64,000 nt of DNA, from assembly GCF_000177215.2 (NCBI RefSeq), contig NZ_CM001368.1, positions 2,046,001 to 2,110,000 on the forward strand. Direction: 5' to 3'. Source of the stretch: Solidesulfovibrio carbinoliphilus subsp. oakridgensis (GTDB lineage Bacteria; Desulfobacterota; Desulfovibrionia; Desulfovibrionales; Desulfovibrionaceae). Below are positions 33,851-42,684 of this stretch, in pieces. The position numbers were made by a program, and so were the translations under genes. The notes beneath the pieces were generated by a model. The model was not told where the DNA came from, made no database searches, and was given only the letters and a program-made list of their open reading frames with translations. Position 1 is the first letter of the stretch; every line of letters starts with the position of its first letter.

Positions 33851-34789
33851 ATGGAACTGCGAAACGTCAGGACCTTCGTGTCCGTGGCCGGCCTCCTGAG
33901 CTTTCGCCGGGCGGCCGCCGTGCTCCATTACGCCCCGTCCACGGTTTCCGCCCATGTCCAGGCCCTGGAGGAGGAGCTGCAAATCAAGCTCTTTGACCGG
34001 CTGGAAAAAGGCATCCGCCTGACCGAAGCGGGGGCGCGGTTTCTGCCTTATGCCGGCAGGCTGCTGGATTTGGCCGAAGACAGCGTGTCCGCCGCCCAGG
34101 GCGAACAGGCCTGTCCGGGCATGCTGGCCATCCGGATGCCGGAAACACTCGCCGCCTACCGGTTTCCGGCCCTCCTGCCCCGGTTCCGGCAGGCCCATCC
34201 GGCCGTCGGCCTGCGGTTGCGCGGCAGTTCCAGCCATGGTGTCCGGCGGTATCTGGAAAAGGGGCTCGATCTGGCCTTTCTGGTCGGCGAGGCCAGGCCG
34301 GCGGACAATTGCTGCATCGAACGCATCGGAACCGAGGCCCTGGTCCTGGCCGGAAACGTCGCCGACTGGGGCGTCGGGCCGGTCGGGATCGAACCGGCCG
34401 ATCTGGCCCGCCGGCTGCTCCTTTGCGCCTCGTCCGACACCTCGGCCCGGTCGGTGCTGCAGCGTTGCCTCGGCCGGCACGGGGTCGAAGGAAATGTCTG
34501 GCTCGATTGCAGCAGTCTGACGGCCCTCAAAAACGCCCTCTTCGCGACCTCGGGCGGCTGCGCCTTCCTGCCCCGGATCGCCCTGGCCGGAGAGCTTGCC
34601 GGCGGCCGGGCCAGCGAACTGATCCTGCCCGGCCTGCCGGACGACCTGCCCGTCAACATGCTGTGGCACCGCGAAAAATGGCTGTCCCCCTCGCTGGCCT
34701 TTTTCATGGACCTGTCGCGTGCCGCCTGGCCGCAGGCTGCTTCCGAGCGGGAGCAGCCTGCGGCGGCAACCTCGTGTTGCGATCCTTAA
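33851..34789 (+). CDS. LysR-family transcriptional regulator
   Basis: LysR-type regulator of 312 residues. The winged helix-turn-helix is at the N-terminus (MELRNVRTFVSVAGLLSF, then APSTVSAHVQALEEEL and LFDRLEKGIRLTEAG), followed by a substrate-binding domain. Its genomic targets are unclear: roo lies upstream behind a terminator, and the redox-protein gene at 34849 converges on it. The last 20 residues are of low complexity. A weak terminator (CCTG-A6-CAGG-T7, 34815-34835) follows the gene. Confidence 0.9.
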   Translation: MELRNVRTFVSVAGLLSFRRAAAVLHYAPSTVSAHVQALEEELQIKLFDRLEKGIRLTEAGARFLPYAGRLLDLAEDSVSAAQGEQACPGMLAIRMPETLAAYRFPALLPRFRQAHPAVGLRLRGSSSHGVRRYLEKGLDLAFLVGEARPADNCCIERIGTEALVLAGNVADWGVGPVGIEPADLARRLLLCASSDTSARSVLQRCLGRHGVEGNVWLDCSSLTALKNALFATSGGCAFLPRIALAGELAGGRASELILPGLPDDLPVNMLWHREKWLSPSLAFFMDLSRAAWPQAASEREQPAAATSCCDP

Positions 34790-34814
34790 GAATTAATTAG
34801 TATGAATGGTTGTT

Positions 34815-34835
34815 CCTGAAAAAACAGGTTTTTTT
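34815..34835 (+). terminator. weak terminator after the lysR gene
   Basis: CCTG (34815-34818), an A6 loop, CAGG (34825-34828) and seven T residues. The stem is only 4 bp, but the U tract is long. Confidence 0.4.
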
Positions 34836-34848
34836 CATGGCCGCGCCC

Positions 34849-35304
34849 CTAGGCTTTGGCGGGCAGCAGCCGTGTCAGGGCCCGCACGGCGAACAGGCAG
34901 CAGTCTTTGCACGGCAGCTCCGGCAGCCGCATGGCCATGGCCCGGGCCCGGCCTTCCTCGGTGCGCAGGTCGATGGAGAACTCTCCCAGGATGTCCCGGC
35001 AGTCGATGCTGCCGAAACGCTCGGCAAAGTCCTCGGCCAGGACCTGGACATCGGCCATGCAGGCGAACAGGTCCTCCCCGGGCGTGTTGCGGCCCTTGGC
35101 CATTCCAAGGGCCAGGGCCGCGCCGGCCAGGGCCCCGCACACGTGGCCAAGGCCACCCATGCCGCCGCCAAGCCCGGTGGCGATGGCTGGCAAGCGGTCC
35201 CAGGCCAGGCCCATATGTCCGGCTGCGGCCAGCAGCACACTTTCCGAACACAGATACCCGTCTTCCAGATTTTTGAGCACAGCTGCGTCGAGAGCGTGAG
35301 ACAT
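34849..35304 (-). CDS. C_GCAxxG_C_C-type redox-active protein
   Basis: A 151-residue cytoplasmic protein of the C_GCAxxG_C_C family, small cysteine-rich redox proteins common in anaerobes. Visible pattern: YLCSESVL, GLGHVCGALAGAALALG, LFACMADV, IDCRDIL and LPCKDCCLFAV. The CGAL segment corresponds to the family GCAxxG motif with substitutions. No partner is known. The start at 35304 follows AAGGAG by seven bases. The promoter region has an inverted repeat in the spacer, hinting at a repressor. Confidence 0.82.
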   Translation of the reverse strand: MSHALDAAVLKNLEDGYLCSESVLLAAAGHMGLAWDRLPAIATGLGGGMGGLGHVCGALAGAALALGMAKGRNTPGEDLFACMADVQVLAEDFAERFGSIDCRDILGEFSIDLRTEEGRARAMAMRLPELPCKDCCLFAVRALTRLLPAKA

Positions 35305-35318
35305 GGCGACTCCTTGGT

Positions 35319-35347
35319 AGGTTATGGGCGGCAAAATGCCGCGTCAA
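35319..35347 (-). promoter_or_regulatory. promoter with internal palindrome before the C_GCAxxG_C_C gene
   Basis: Minus strand TTGACG (complement of 35342-35347), 17-base spacer, TAACCT (complement of 35319-35324). The spacer contains GCGGCA-AAA-TGCCGC (35328-35342, 6-bp arms), a possible operator. Confidence 0.4.
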
Positions 35348-35552
35348 ATCCGCCAATAGTCCCGAACGCCGCCCCTGGCGAACGAAGAGAATCGAAGGGG
35401 GTGTTCGAAGAATCCGATCGGCCAGGGGGCGCATGGCCAGGCGGCCGGTCCGCCTTGAACCGGAAGCCGGCCCGGCGTATGGAGGCCTGGACGTCCGGCC
35501 CGGGAGCATGGCCCCGGGTCCAACCGCAGTCGAGACCACACAGGGGGAGCGT

Positions 35553-36008
35553 ATGATCGTATCCGAAGGCCGGCTTGGCCGCGTGTTTGTCTTGCGTCTG
35601 GGCGACGACGACCGGATCCCGGACGCCATCGAGGCCTTTGCCGGGACCCGCGAGGTGCGCTCGGCCGTGGTCCTGGCCCTGGGGGGCCTCGAAAACGGCA
35701 ATCTGGTGGTCGGGCCCGAGGACGGCGCCGCCATGCCGCCTTTGGCCATGCTCACGGCCATCGGCAACGTCCACGAGGCGGCCTGCGTGGGCACGCTCTT
35801 CCCGGATGCGGCAAGCGGCCGGCCCACGCTCCACATGCACGCCGTGCTCGGCCGGGGCGAGGACACCCGGGCCGGGTGCGTGCGGCCGGGCCTCGACGTG
35901 TGGAAGATTTTCGAGGTGGTGGTGCTCGAGATCCTCGGCACCGACCTGGCCCGGGCCAAGGACCCGGAAACCGGCTTCCACCTCCTCGGCTGGGCCAAGC
36001 GGCCCTAA
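35553..36008 (+). CDS. PPC-domain (DUF296) DNA-binding-like protein
   Basis: A 151-residue protein consisting of a PPC/DUF296 domain, the fold found in plant AT-hook proteins and in bacterial proteins of unknown role. Typical features are RLGDDDRIPDAIEAFA near the N-terminus, the histidine segment TLHMHAVLGRGEDT and GLDVWKIFEVVVLEIL. The histidines suggest metal binding. The start is set by GGGGGAG about five bases upstream of the ATG. The open frame extends 120 bases upstream but with no family similarity. Confidence 0.85.
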   Translation: MIVSEGRLGRVFVLRLGDDDRIPDAIEAFAGTREVRSAVVLALGGLENGNLVVGPEDGAAMPPLAMLTAIGNVHEAACVGTLFPDAASGRPTLHMHAVLGRGEDTRAGCVRPGLDVWKIFEVVVLEILGTDLARAKDPETGFHLLGWAKRP

Positions 36009-36017
36009 GATTAGGAA

Positions 36018-36062
36018 GAGGCCTCCGGCGGCCGGGGGAAGTGATTCCCCCCGGATCCCCTC
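36018..36062 (+). repeat. post-gene palindromic repeat, copy D
   Basis: GAGGCCTCCGGCGGCC starts ten bases after the PPC-domain gene stop and is followed by a GGGGGAA/TTCCCCCC stem and GGATCCCC. It faces copy D-prime. Confidence 0.8.
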
Positions 36063-36110
36063 GTCCGGGGTCCTATCCCCCGCGCACCCCGCGAAAAGTT
36101 TTTGGGAAGG

Positions 36111-36169
36111 GGTCCGGGGGAACCCTTTTTTCAAAAAGGGTTCCCCCGGCCGCCGGAGGCATCTCCCCT
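36111..36169 (-). repeat. post-gene palindromic repeat, copy D-prime
   Basis: Minus-strand copy: GATGCCTCCGGCGGCC from 36168 downward, then 17-bp arms 36114-36130 and 36133-36149 containing AACCCTTTTT, closely related to the hairpin at 1771-1816. It belongs to the 3' side of the HU gene, after that gene's own terminator. Confidence 0.8.
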
Positions 36170-36185
36170 TGCCGCGCGCCATAAA

Positions 36186-36213
36186 AAAAGGCCGTGGTCG
36201 CCCACGGCCTTTT
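36186..36213 (-). terminator. intrinsic terminator of the HU gene
   Basis: AAAAGGCCGTGG / CCACGGCCTTTT (36186-36197 and 36202-36213) with a 4-base loop; the minus strand continues with a T run. It begins 23 bases after the HU stop. Confidence 0.85.
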
Positions 36214-36235
36214 GATTGCCCAATGGCGGCGAAAA

Positions 36236-36511
36236 TTACTTCACGGCATCCTTCAGGGTCTTGCCCGGGGTGAACCGGACGGCTTTGGAAGCCGGGATGT
36301 CGATGGCATTGCCGGTGCGGGGATCGCGACCGGTGCGGGCAGCCCTCTCGGACACCTTGAAGGTGCCGAAACCGGTCAGGGTCAAGGCCTCGCCCGACAC
36401 CAGGGAGTCCTGGATGGCTCCCAGAACGGCGTCAAGGACCTTTCCCGCCTCGGCCTTGGTGGCGATGCCGGCATTGGCCTGGATTTTGGCGATGATGTCT
36501 GTTTTAGCCAT
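36236..36511 (-). CDS. HU-family DNA-binding protein
   Basis: Histone-like nucleoid protein of 91 residues. The family pattern is complete: MAKTDIIAKIQANAGI, GEALTLTGFGTFKVSERAAR and the DNA-contacting arm GRDPRTGNAIDIPASKAVRFTPGKTLKDAV. HU versus IHF subunit cannot be settled by eye, although the arm fits HU. AAGGAG lies 11 bases upstream. It has a strong terminator and is likely monocistronic. Confidence 0.95.
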   Translation of the reverse strand: MAKTDIIAKIQANAGIATKAEAGKVLDAVLGAIQDSLVSGEALTLTGFGTFKVSERAARTGRDPRTGNAIDIPASKAVRFTPGKTLKDAVK

Positions 36512-36631
36512 GAGCGTGCGATCTCCTTATCGTGTGATTGCCGCGACGTCCCGGGCCCGAAAACGGGGAGACCGTGGGAAACGGCGCGGCCGGTCGCGAT
36601 TTCGGTCCGAGATATAGCGAAAACCCACGCC

Positions 36632-37030
36632 TTAGGCCACCACTTTTCCCTTCTTCTCCCACAGACGCATATCCTTCATTTTCTTGCGCCGATCCCGCTG
36701 CAACGACTTGCACACCAGGGGCATGGATTTCTTGTAGCCGTGCTTGGCCTTGTATTCCTCGGGGGTCAGGCCGTGGGAAGCCAGATGCTTTTTGGTGATC
36801 ACCTTGAACGATTTGCCGCATTCCATGCAGGTGACGGATTTTTCCTTGATCGCTTTTTTCGCATCCATGTCCATCGTCTGCTCGGCCACGCCGGCCGGCA
36901 CCTCGCCACTGATGTCACGGATGCCGACCGCCAGTCGGCGGATCATGGACGTGATCTCCTCATCGGTCATATGGCGCACGGACGCCTGGGCCCGGACTAT
37001 CTCCAGAGCGCTTTTAAGGTAATCTTCCAT
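36632..37030 (-). CDS. MucR/Ros-family transcriptional regulator
   Basis: Regulator of 132 residues with the prokaryotic C2H2 zinc finger of Ros/MucR: CMECGKSFKVITKKHLASH followed by GLTPEEYKAKHGYK and a basic tail (QRDRRKKMKDMR). In alphaproteobacteria such proteins silence surface-polysaccharide and virulence genes; in this group the targets are unknown. AAGGAG lies six bases before the ATG. A TTGACA box (complement of 37096-37101) is present upstream, but the -10 is poor. Confidence 0.92.
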   Translation of the reverse strand: MEDYLKSALEIVRAQASVRHMTDEEITSMIRRLAVGIRDISGEVPAGVAEQTMDMDAKKAIKEKSVTCMECGKSFKVITKKHLASHGLTPEEYKAKHGYKKSMPLVCKSLQRDRRKKMKDMRLWEKKGKVVA

Positions 37031-37268
37031 GGAATCTCCTTCCTGTCTTCAAAGTCGCTTCAAAAGCGCCCCAACCTGCGGTATGCCCCCCTGTTTGTCA
37101 ATTATTTTCAGCCCGGCATCGTTTCTTTGCAAGGGTTTTGCATGCTCGCCCATGCAGTCCAGAAAGGAAGATCCGCTTTCTTACACTTTTGAAATGTTAA
37201 TTTATACACCAAATACCGGCGGACAAGGCCGCTCCTTGCCCAAAACCCGCCTGCCCGGACAAAAAAAA

Positions 37269-37296
37269 GCCGGGATGCGGCACACCGCATCCCGGC
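37269..37296 (-). terminator. intrinsic terminator of the first Hsp20 gene
   Basis: GCCGGGATGCGG / CCGCATCCCGGC stem (37269-37280 and 37285-37296); the minus strand then runs into eight T residues. The rest of this 283-base gap holds only a possible mucR promoter. Confidence 0.88.
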
Positions 37297-37313
37297 AAAG
37301 GCCATGGCCCGGA

Positions 37314-37682
37314 TCACCCGGCCTGGATCTCGATCTTGCGAGGCTGCACCCGTTCAAGGCGCGGCAGGTACAGTTCCAGCACCCCGTCCTTGAGCGTGGC
37401 CTTGATCTTCTCCTTGTCCACGATGTGCGACACCGTGAAGCTGCGGAAATACTCGCCCCCGCCGAACTCCACGTGCCCGAGCTTCTGGCCTTCCGGCAGG
37501 GCGTATTCGGCCTTGCCCGACACCTTGAGCTCGTCCTCGTTGAGGTCGATGACAAGCTCGCTTTTGGCGACGCCCGGCATGTCGACGTATATATAAAAAC
37601 CGTCTTCCCGTTCGATGATGTCCGTGGCCGGCTTGACGCGGGGCAGCCGGCGCTCCTCGGTCCTGGCTTCATTGTCCGTCAT
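37314..37682 (-). CDS. Hsp20-family small heat-shock protein (1)
   Basis: Alpha-crystallin-domain chaperone of 122 residues that would hold unfolded proteins. The domain runs from about residue 22 (DIIEREDGFYIYVDMPGV) to 110, with the hallmark EYFRSFTVSHIV and the C-terminal GVLELYLPRLER (GVLxxxxPK-like). It lies 28 bases after a second Hsp20 gene on the same strand, making a two-gene operon that ends at a strong terminator. Paired unequal small Hsps often form mixed oligomers, which is inference here. Confidence 0.93.
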   Translation of the reverse strand: MTDNEARTEERRLPRVKPATDIIEREDGFYIYVDMPGVAKSELVIDLNEDELKVSGKAEYALPEGQKLGHVEFGGGEYFRSFTVSHIVDKEKIKATLKDGVLELYLPRLERVQPRKIEIQAG

Positions 37683-37710
37683 GGTTGTCCTCCCGGCGCG
37701 GCCGCGCCTC

Positions 37711-38124
37711 TTACACGGGTTCGATGCTGATCTTTTTGGGCTTGCTCTCGTCGGATTTGGGCAGGACCACTTCCAGCACGCCGTCGCGCATGGTGGCCGA
37801 CACCTTTTCCCGGGCCACGCCGGCCTGGATGTTGACCACGCGCTGAAAAAACCCCGTCGGCCGCTCCTGGCGGTAGTACTTGCCCTTGACCGCCTGCCGC
37901 TCGCCCTTGATGACCAGGCTCGAGTCGGTGAGCGTCAGATCCAGCGCCTCCATGTCCATTCCCGGGATCTCGCACCGCACGTAGAGGTTCTCGTCATCCT
38001 CGCCGATGTTGATCGGCGGATAGGCCATGCTGCGCTGGCTTATGGCCATGGACGGCCATAACGACTCGAAAAGCCTGTCAAAAGGGGTTGTGGCCCCATA
38101 AAACGGACTCAGATCAATGACCAT
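37711..38124 (-). CDS. Hsp20-family small heat-shock protein (2)
   Basis: Second alpha-crystallin chaperone, 137 residues. The crystallin domain includes PPINIGEDDENLYVRCEIPG, TGFFQRVVNIQAGVAREKV and DGVLEVVLPKSDES. The start at 38124 is supported by GGGAGG a few bases upstream; a longer frame upstream is not Hsp20-like. First gene of the small-Hsp operon and divergent from htpG across 254 bases. Confidence 0.93.
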   Translation of the reverse strand: MVIDLSPFYGATTPFDRLFESLWPSMAISQRSMAYPPINIGEDDENLYVRCEIPGMDMEALDLTLTDSSLVIKGERQAVKGKYYRQERPTGFFQRVVNIQAGVAREKVSATMRDGVLEVVLPKSDESKPKKISIEPV

Positions 38125-38161
38125 ATATCCACCTCCCGAAAGTGGTTTTTCCTCATCCTGA

Positions 38162-38189
38162 AACATATACAAGCACCCGGCCCTGTCAA
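38162..38189 (-). promoter_or_regulatory. promoter of the hsp20 operon
   Basis: Minus strand TTGACA (complement of 38184-38189), 16-base spacer, TATGTT (complement of 38162-38167). Closer to sigma-70 than to sigma-32 consensus. No CIRCE element is seen. Confidence 0.45.
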
Positions 38190-38235
38190 TGGGGCAATCC
38201 CCCTTCCCGGCACCTCTTCCCGCAGTCCGTCGGGC

Positions 38236-38263
38236 CTTGACACCGACATTCGGCTCCTTATTT
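38236..38263 (+). promoter_or_regulatory. sigma-32-like heat-shock promoter of htpG
   Basis: CTTGAC (38236-38241), 14-base spacer, CCTTATTT (38256-38263); the E. coli consensus is CTTGAA-N13-15-CCCCATNT. It lies 115 bases before the htpG start. Confidence 0.5.
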
Positions 38264-38378
38264 TTTTGCCCGTATCCGCCAGGGGCAACCGTCCCGCCGG
38301 CCGCGTCCGGTACGGCCGGGGAGCGCCTTTTTTCCGCCCCAAGCCGGCACGAAAATCCACTTGAGAAAGGAGCCACGC

Positions 38379-40283
38379 ATGACCGCCACGCCCAAAGGCG
38401 AGACCCACGAATTTCGCGCCGAAATCCGCAAGCTGCTCGATATCATCACCCACTCCATCTACACCAACCGCGAGATATTCCTGCGCGAACTGGTGTCCAA
38501 CGCCTCCGACGCCCTGGACAAGCTGCGCTTCGAAACCAGCCGCGGCACGGCCGTGGCCGATCCCGACACCCCCCTTGAAATCCGCATCACCACGGACAAG
38601 GACGGCGGCCGGCTGACCGTGGCCGACACCGGCTGCGGCATGAGCCGCGAGGAACTCGTGGACCACCTCGGCACCATCGCCAAGTCCGGCACCGAGGCCT
38701 TCATGAAATCCGTGGCCGACAACGCCGAGAACAAGGACGCCGCCTCCAACCTCATCGGCCGCTTCGGCGTCGGCTTCTACTCCGTCTTCATGGTGGCCGA
38801 CAAAGTCACGGTCACCTCGCGCTCGCTCCACGCCGACGCGGCCCCGGCCCGGTGGATTTCCGACGGCTCGGGCAACTTCACCATCGAGGACGTGGAAGGC
38901 GAGGTCCCGCGCGGCACCTCCATCGACATCACCCTCAAGGCCGACACCAAGGAATATGCCGACCCCGAACGCCTGAAGGCCGTCCTTCGCACCCACTCCA
39001 ACTTCATCTCCTTCCCCATCCTGGTCGACGGCGAGAAGACCAACACCATCCCGGCCCTGTGGCGCGAATCCAAATTCTCCGTCACCCCGGAGCAATACAA
39101 GGAATTCTATCAGTTCCTGACCTACGACACCGACGAGCCCCTGGCCACCATCCACGTCAGCGTGGACGCGCCGGTCCAGTTCACGGCGCTCCTTTTCATC
39201 CCCAAAAAGGGACTCGGGCCCATGGCCTTTCGCGAGGCGCTCCACCACGGCCTCGACCTGTACGTCCGCCGGGTGCTCATCTCCAAGGAGACCAAGGAGC
39301 TCATCCCCGAGTATCTCGGCTTCGTGCGCGGCGTGGTCGATACCGAGGACCTGCCGCTGAACCTTTCCCGGGAAACGCTCCAGGAGAACATCGTCCTGCG
39401 CAAGATCCAGTCCGTGCTCGTCAAGCAGGTCCTCGACAAGCTCAAAAACCTGGCCAAGGAAAACCCGGACGCCTACGCCGAATTCTTCAAGGAACACGGG
39501 CAGGCCCTCAAACTCGGTTACGGCGACTACGCCAACCGCGAGGCTTTCGCCGACCTCATGCGCTTCGATTCCTCGGCCATCGACCCGGACGCCGGCTTCA
39601 CCTCGCTTGCCGCCTACGTCGAACGGGCCAAGGAAGGCCAGAAGTCCATCTACTACCTGTCCGGCCCCTCCCGCGCCGCCCTGGACCTCAACCCGCACCT
39701 GGAAATCTTCCGGTCCAAGGGCCTGGAAGTCCTCTATCTGCACGAGCCGGTGGACGAGTTCATCATGGACACCATCGGCACCTACAAGGAGCTGCAACTC
39801 AAGTCCGCCGAACTGGCCGACGCCTCGGAGCTCGACGCCTTCGAAGGCACCGCCCCCAAACCCGAGGCCCCGGAACTGTCCAAGGACGATGAAGCCGCCT
39901 TCGACGATTTCCTCAAAAAGACCAAGGAGCTCCTCGGCGACCGCGTGACCGAGGTGCGCCTGTCCACCCGCCTGACCCAGAGCCCGTCCTGCCTGGTCTC
40001 CCCGGACGACCACATGACGTCGAGCATGCAAAAGATCATGCGGCTGGTCAGCAAGGACACCTCCATTCCCAAGAAAGCCCTGGAACTCAACCGCGACCAC
40101 CCGCTCATCCGCAACCTGCTCTCCATCTACCGCCGCGACGCCGCCGACCCCTTCCTCGGCCGGGCCGTGGAACAACTCTACGACTCGGCGCTCCTCCTCG
40201 ACGGCTACCTGGCCGACCCGCACCAGATGGTCGCCCGGATCAACGAGTTATTGTCCGATGCGAGCGCGTTGCACGTGAAGTAG
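38379..40283 (+). CDS. htpG: Hsp90-type chaperone HtpG
   Basis: ATP-dependent cytoplasmic Hsp90 chaperone of 634 residues. The N-terminal ATPase domain shows [20 protein letters not shown], the DTGCGM nucleotide motif and [15 protein letters not shown]; middle and C-terminal domains follow with [13 protein letters not shown] and DHPLIRNLL. Length is normal. The ATG at 38379 is preceded by GAAAGGAG; an in-frame TTG upstream is less likely. It is divergent from the Hsp20 operon. Confidence 0.97.
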
Positions 40284-40293
40284 AGAAAAATAA

Positions 40294-40346
40294 GATGCCT
40301 CCGGCGGCCGGGGGGGATCATCCCCCCCGGACCCCCTGGGCGGGGC
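40294..40346 (+). repeat. post-gene palindromic repeat, copy E
   Basis: GATGCCTCCGGCGGCC begins ten bases after the htpG stop; arms of 11 bp (40308-40318 and 40320-40330) close on one C, followed by GGACCCCCTGGG. Core identical to copy G. Confidence 0.85.
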
Positions 40347-40401
40347 ACAGGGGTGGCGGCCCGGTTTGGGTCGCGGCAGCACCGATTGTCCCGATAGGGA
40401 G

Positions 40402-40443
40402 GGTTTGGGAGGGGCTTAGCCCCTCCCGGCCGCCGGAGGCCTC
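40402..40443 (-). repeat. palindromic repeat, copy E-prime
   Basis: Minus-strand copy GAGGCCTCCGGCGGCC with GGGAGGGGC/GCCCCTCCC arms, facing copy E about 60 bases away. No minus-strand gene ends here, so it breaks the usual gene-orientation rule. Confidence 0.75.
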
Positions 40444-40499
40444 TTCGTCTTCTCCCCCTCTCCCTCCTTCCCCTGGACCTCGCGCGCAACGCCGGGTAC

Positions 40500-41162
40500 A
40501 TGGCGGACATGGAACTGGCGGGCGACATCGCGGACTTCCTGCTGCACCTGGACACGCGGCTGGCCGGGCTGGCGGCGGCGGACGGGTGGCGGGTGTACGC
40601 GGTCATCTGGTTGGTGATTTTCGCGGAAACGGGCTTCGTGGTCACGGGCATCCTGCCGAGCGACACGGTGCTGTTCGCGGCTTCGGCCCTGGCCGCCCGG
40701 GGAACGCTGTCGGTGTGGCCGATCCTGGTCGGCGGCATGCTGGCGGCCTTTGGCGGCGACGAGCTCAATTATGCCTTTGGCCGGTGGCTCGGGCGCGCGT
40801 TCGGCCGGGGGCGGACCCTGCCCTTTGTCCGGGCGCGGCACCTGGAACTGGCCCACCGGTATTACGAGGAGCATGGCGGCCTGACCATCGTGGCCGCCCG
40901 GTTCGTGCCGGTCCTGCGTTCGCTGGCGCCGTTGGTGGCCGGCGTCGCGGCCATGCCGTGGCGTCCTTTCACGGCCTACAACCTGCTCGGCAAGGCCCCG
41001 TGGACGGCGCTCTACGTGGCGGGCGGCTATTTCCTGGGGTCCATTCCGTTTTTCGCCACCAATTTCCCGGCCGTGGTGCTGCTCGCGATCTGCCTGCCCC
41101 TGGCCGTGGCCGGGGCCAGGCTGGCCTATCTGGCCTGGCGGCCGGGCGGCCGGTCCCAGTGA
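40500..41162 (+). CDS. DedA-family membrane protein
   Basis: DedA/SNARE-associated (VTT-domain) membrane protein of 220 residues, a family now linked to lipid scrambling or undecaprenyl-phosphate recycling. Signature stretches are FAETGFVVTGILPSDTVLF, GGDELNYAFGRWLGRAFG (family G-x-x-x-GYxxGR-like) and FVPVLRSLAPLVAGVAAMPW. Four to five hydrophobic segments are visible. No clear ribosome binding site was seen. It stands between the htpG repeat pair and the DNA repair genes. Confidence 0.88.
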   Translation: MADMELAGDIADFLLHLDTRLAGLAAADGWRVYAVIWLVIFAETGFVVTGILPSDTVLFAASALAARGTLSVWPILVGGMLAAFGGDELNYAFGRWLGRAFGRGRTLPFVRARHLELAHRYYEEHGGLTIVAARFVPVLRSLAPLVAGVAAMPWRPFTAYNLLGKAPWTALYVAGGYFLGSIPFFATNFPAVVLLAICLPLAVAGARLAYLAWRPGGRSQ

Positions 41163-41235
41163 ACATCGTCGCGGCGAGCGCTGCCAGGTCCGAAAACGGC
41201 CAGCCCTGGCGGACGCAGGCCGCTATCCTCTTCCC

Positions 41236-42684
41236 ATGAAGCTCGACCCAGCCGGATGCTACCGGGCCTTTGCCGCCAGGGACGCGCGTTTTGACGGCCG
41301 TTTTTTCGCCGGCGTGACGTCCACGGGCATCTATTGCCGGCCGGTGTGCACGGCCCGGTTGCCACGGGAGGAGAACTGCCGGTTCTTCCCGAGCGCGGCG
41401 GCGGCCGAGGGCGCGGGCTTCCGGCCGTGCCTGCTCTGCCGGCCGGAGGTGGCGCCGGGCCTGCCCGGCACCGACGCGGGCCGGCGGCTGGCCTTTGCGG
41501 CGGTGCGGCTGATCAATGAGGGGGCGCTTGCCGAGGGCGGCCTTGCGGGCCTGTGCGACCGGCTCGGGGTCACGTCCCGGCATCTTCGCCGGGTGTTCGG
41601 GAGCCTCCTTGGCGTCTCGCCCGTGGCCTTTGCCCAGACCCAGCGGCTCTTATTGGCCAAAAGCCTGCTCACGGACACGGCCATGCCGGTGACGGATGTG
41701 GCCTATGCCAGCGGATTTGCCAGCCTGCGGCGGTTCAACGCCCTTTTCCGGAGCCGCTACGGCCTGACGCCGACGGCGGTGCGCCAGGGCGAGCCCGGCA
41801 GGCTTCCGGCCGGGGACGCGCCGACCCTGACGCTCGGCTACCGGCCGCCCTACGACTGGGACGGGCTGCTTGGCTTTCTTTGCCTGCGCAGTATCGGCGG
41901 TGTGGAGGCGGTGGCGGACGGCGTCTACCGGCGCACCCTGGCGATTTCCCGAAACGGCGTGGTCCACGCCGGCTGGCTGGCCGTGGCCCACGCGCCGGCG
42001 AAAAACGCGGTGCGGGTGACGGTTGCGGCCGGGCTGTTGCCGGTGCTGCCGGCGGTGCTCACACGGGTGTCGCACCTTTTCGATCTGGCCTGCGATCCGG
42101 CGGCCATTGCCGCGGGACTTGCGGGCCTGGCGGACGGCCACGAGGGCCTGCGCCTGCCCGGGGCGGCGGACGGGTTCGAGGTGGCGGTGCGGGCCATCCT
42201 CGGCCAGCAGGTGACGGTGGCCGGGGCGCGGACCCTGGCCCGGCGGTTCGCGGCCGCTTTCGGCGAGCCCGTCAGCACGCCGTTTGCGGACCTGACCACG
42301 GTCTTCCCGGGTCCTGCCCGGGTGGCCGGCCTCACGGTCGACGCCATCGCCTCCCAGGGCATCCTCGCCGCCCGGGCCCGGGCGATCATCGGCCTGGCCC
42401 GGGCCATGGCCGAGGGGGGGCTGGTCCTGTCGCCGGCGGCGGACGTGGCGGCCACACGCGCGGCCCTGCTCGCCCTGCCCGGCATCGGGGCCTGGACGGC
42501 GGACTACATCGCCATGCGGGCCCTGGCCTGGCCCGACGCCTTCCCGCACACGGACTTTGGCGTCAAAAAGGCGCTTGGGGAAACCGATCCGAAGCGGGTG
42601 CTGGAACGGGCCGCCGGCTGGCGGCCGTGGCGGGCCTACGCCGTCATGCACCTGTGGCGGAGCTTGCAAGGAGAAACGGCATGA
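41236..42684 (+). CDS. alkA: Ada-type zinc / AraC / AlkA fusion (3-methyladenine glycosylase II)
   Basis: DNA alkylation-repair fusion of 482 residues. The N-terminus is an Ada methyl-phosphotriester zinc domain with four cysteines (YCRPVC, FRPCLLCRPE, residues about 33-70), then an AraC helix-turn-helix region (VTSRHLRRVFGSLLGVSP, DVAYASGFASLRRFNALF), then an AlkA glycosylase domain (about 190-475) with LPGIGAWTADYIAMRAL helix-hairpin-helix and the aspartate in PHTDFGVKKAL. It should both sense methyl damage and excise 3-methyladenine. It overlaps ogt by four bases. Confidence 0.93.
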   Translation: MKLDPAGCYRAFAARDARFDGRFFAGVTSTGIYCRPVCTARLPREENCRFFPSAAAAEGAGFRPCLLCRPEVAPGLPGTDAGRRLAFAAVRLINEGALAEGGLAGLCDRLGVTSRHLRRVFGSLLGVSPVAFAQTQRLLLAKSLLTDTAMPVTDVAYASGFASLRRFNALFRSRYGLTPTAVRQGEPGRLPAGDAPTLTLGYRPPYDWDGLLGFLCLRSIGGVEAVADGVYRRTLAISRNGVVHAGWLAVAHAPAKNAVRVTVAAGLLPVLPAVLTRVSHLFDLACDPAAIAAGLAGLADGHEGLRLPGAADGFEVAVRAILGQQVTVAGARTLARRFAAAFGEPVSTPFADLTTVFPGPARVAGLTVDAIASQGILAARARAIIGLARAMAEGGLVLSPAADVAATRAALLALPGIGAWTADYIAMRALAWPDAFPHTDFGVKKALGETDPKRVLERAAGWRPWRAYAVMHLWRSLQGETA

